Source of the DNA: Acidovorax sp.
GTDB taxonomy: Bacteria > Pseudomonadota > Gammaproteobacteria > Burkholderiales > Burkholderiaceae_C
DNA length: 62,157 bases
NCBI GenBank assembly: GCA_018780365.1
Contig: JADMJR010000008.1
Coordinates: 1-62,157, forward strand
Direction: 5' to 3'
The notes beneath the pieces were generated by a model, which was not told the origin of the DNA, searched no databases, and saw only the letters and a program-made list of their open reading frames with translations. Within the stretch, counting starts at the first letter, position 1. Each line of letters begins with the position of its first letter. A program made the translations under genes and the position numbers. Below are positions 60,977 through 62,157 of the stretch, piece by piece.

Positions 60977-61663
60977 TCAGAGGGGGGCGCTGCTTCGAGG
61001 CTTGGACGGCCAGAATTTGCCCACGCCTACCACCAGCGCGGCCCCCAGGGCGGCAGCCACGTAGTGAAGCGCTGGGTGTGCAACGGCGTAGTCGTGCAGG
61101 ATGGCGTCGCTGGCGATGGTTTCACCGCCCACCCAGCCAATCAGCGCGGCGCCCAGCAGCACGATGAACGGAAAACGCTCCATGAGCTTGATCATGAGTG
61201 TGCTGCCAAAGATCACCAGGGGAATGCTGATGGCAAGGCCCAGTACCAGCAGGATGACGTTGCCTTGTGCGGCTGCCGCCACGGCAATCACGTTGTCCAG
61301 GCTCATGACCAGGTCGGCAATGAGGATGGTGCGGACAGCGGCCATCAGGCTGCCATAGGTCTTCGATTCGCCTTCGTCCTCTTCATCATCGCTGAGCAGC
61401 TGAAACCCAATCCACAGCAGCAGGCAGCCGCCCACGATCTGCAGGAAAGACAGCTCCAGCAACTTGGCCGCTACAACAGTGAGCAGGATGCGCAGGACCA
61501 CGGCGGCGCCGGAGCCCCAGAAGACGGCCTTCTTTTGCTGATGCGGGGGAAGGGATCGGGCCGCGAGTGCGATGACCACGGCGTTGTCGCCCGAGAGAAT
61601 GATGTTGATCCAGACGATCTTCATCAGGCCGATCCAGAAATCGGCACTATGCACAAACTCCAT
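60977..61663 (-). CDS. TerC-family integral membrane protein (second paralogue)
   Basis: A 228-residue membrane protein with about seven helices. The start at 61663 (MEFVHSADFWIGLMKIVWIN) aligns with the other TerC protein of this window; a longer frame starts inside an upstream hairpin. Conserved acidic motifs are ILSGDNAVVIALAARSLPPH and IADLVMSLDNVIAVAAAAQG. It probably exports manganese or a similar metal, by analogy. No yybP-ykoY element precedes it, so its control differs from the paralogue at 44700. It lies between sucD and the signalling cluster. Confidence 0.9.
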   Translation of the reverse strand: MEFVHSADFWIGLMKIVWINIILSGDNAVVIALAARSLPPHQQKKAVFWGSGAAVVLRILLTVVAAKLLELSFLQIVGGCLLLWIGFQLLSDDEEDEGESKTYGSLMAAVRTILIADLVMSLDNVIAVAAAAQGNVILLVLGLAISIPLVIFGSTLMIKLMERFPFIVLLGAALIGWVGGETIASDAILHDYAVAHPALHYVAAALGAALVVGVGKFWPSKPRSSAPL

Positions 61664-61689
61664 ACTGAACTCCACTGTTATGAATGCAA

Positions 61690-61731
61690 GAAGCGCCGGG
61701 AACCAGGGTTCCAAGCGCTTCTCTTTTTATT
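61690..61731 (+). terminator. Intrinsic terminator-like hairpin between sucD and terC
   Basis: GAAGCGC-CGGGAACC-AG-GGTTCCAA-GCGCTTC forms a long stem, followed on the plus strand by TCTTTTTATT. The T-tract is on the plus strand although both neighbouring genes are on the minus strand; read on the minus strand the hairpin is followed by TTGCATTC. It may still end sucD transcription. A second hairpin, GGCCAG-TTTAT-CTGGCC, lies at 61737-61753. Confidence 0.65.
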
Positions 61732-61811
61732 GGAGCGGCCAGTTTATCTGGCCTTGCAGCGGGGGGCGTCCGTAATTGTGCTTGCGGATGCCTTTGCCGG
61801 CATGTGGCTGC

Positions 61812-62157
61812 TTACTTCAGCTGGGCCTTGAGCAATTTACCCAGTTCCGACGGGTTGCGGGTGATGATGAAACCCGACTCTTCCATGATGGCGAGCTTGG
61901 CATCGGCCGTGTCGGCACCGCCGGAGATCAGCGCGCCAGCGTGGCCCATGCGCTTGCCGGGAGGGGCGGTCACGCCAGCGATGAAGCCCACGATAGGCTT
62001 CTTCATGTTGGCCTTGCACCATTGGGCGGCTTCGGCTTCGTCAGGGCCGCCGATTTCGCCGATCATGATGACGGCGTCGGTGTCTGGATCGTCGTTGAAA
62101 GCCTTCATCACGTCGATGTGCTTCAGGCCATTGATGGGGTCGCCACCAATGCCCACG
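61812..62157 (-). CDS. sucD: Succinyl-CoA ligase alpha subunit, C-terminal part (cut by window edge)
   Basis: The last 114 or so residues of SucD, which forms succinate from succinyl-CoA with ATP/GTP synthesis in the TCA cycle. The segment contains VGIGGDPINGLKHIDVMKAF, VMIGEIGGPDEAEAAQW and PPGKRMGHAGALISGGADTA. The last of these holds the active-site phospho-His (GHAG). The C-terminus is RNPSELGKLLKAQLK. The 5' part lies beyond the window end. No premature stop or frameshift is seen. Confidence 0.96.
   Translation of the reverse strand, partial: VGIGGDPINGLKHIDVMKAFNDDPDTDAVIMIGEIGGPDEAEAAQWCKANMKKPIVGFIAGVTAPPGKRMGHAGALISGGADTADAKLAIMEESGFIITRNPSELGKLLKAQLK

Noticed and set aside
61664..61811. 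Possible second yybP-ykoY riboswitch before the terC paralogue
   Set aside because: The GGGGAGTAG and closing TGAGCAAGACC signatures are missing. Only terminator-like hairpins are present.

Overview
The window is GC-rich chromosomal DNA from a betaproteobacterium, most likely Burkholderiales, family Comamonadaceae (Acidovorax-like). The basis is gene content (PurB, GlnE, YhdP, a SucD end), GC-biased third codon positions, and short intergenic repeats that I associate with this family. No species can be named from the sequence alone. It is mostly core genome with several catabolic, efflux and signalling clusters. One low-GC stretch (about 48.7-52.7 kb) holds moaC, a decayed IS481 transposase and a pilin glycosyltransferase.

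Layout. 1-2.4 kb: 5' part of an indolepyruvate ferredoxin oxidoreductase, divergent from an Lrp regulator. 2.5-6.3 kb: an MFS exporter, a small secreted protein, MltA, and a 42-residue membrane protein whose start codon overlaps that of mltA. 6.3-14.2 kb (minus): yhdP, a nitrilase-family amidase and a FixL/FixJ-like two-component pair. 14.3-17.0 kb: glnE. 17.1-23.8 kb: a TetR-controlled RND efflux operon (outer-membrane factor, adaptor, pump) with a 22-bp palindrome before the regulator. 23.9-25.1 kb: a degenerate HD-domain protein, followed by a MITE-like element. 25.7-33.6 kb: a periplasmic glutathione peroxidase, then an eight-gene operon around cyclopropane-fatty-acid synthase that resembles singlet-oxygen/lipid-modification operons of other proteobacteria. 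33.6-40.3 kb (minus): a quinate/shikimate-type catabolic operon with a TRAP transporter (DctQ, DctM, DctP), a shikimate dehydrogenase paralogue, an HPPD/VOC-like protein and a 3-dehydroshikimate dehydratase-like TIM barrel. Its TetR gene and a palindromic operator lie upstream. 40.4-44.2 kb: a GST, purB, yaeQ and two small zinc/cysteine proteins. 44.4-45.5 kb: a yybP-ykoY (Mn2+) riboswitch before a TerC-family exporter. 46-48.7 kb: a small membrane protein, a BepA-like M48 protease and a TfpX/TfpZ pilin accessory protein. 50.8-53.2 kb: a PglL-like O-oligosaccharyltransferase and a type IV pilin with a sigma-54 promoter. 53.4-60.8 kb (minus): a signalling cluster. 61-62.2 kb: a second TerC protein and the end of sucD.

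Most notable is 53.4-60.8 kb. A CHASE2 Ser/Thr kinase, a PP2C phosphatase, a double-FHA protein, a CHASE2 class III adenylate cyclase and a class II cAMP phosphodiesterase lie in one co-directional cluster. Its upstream genes overlap or nearly touch, and a sigma-54 pilin gene follows it. The layout suggests that a phospho-threonine relay and a cAMP on/off switch are wired together, perhaps to control type IV pili.

The other notable signal is a dispersed element of about 60-70 bp with at least seven copies. Two copies have been captured as coding sequence: one encodes the signal peptide of the chalcone-isomerase-like protein, the other the C-terminus of the RND adaptor.
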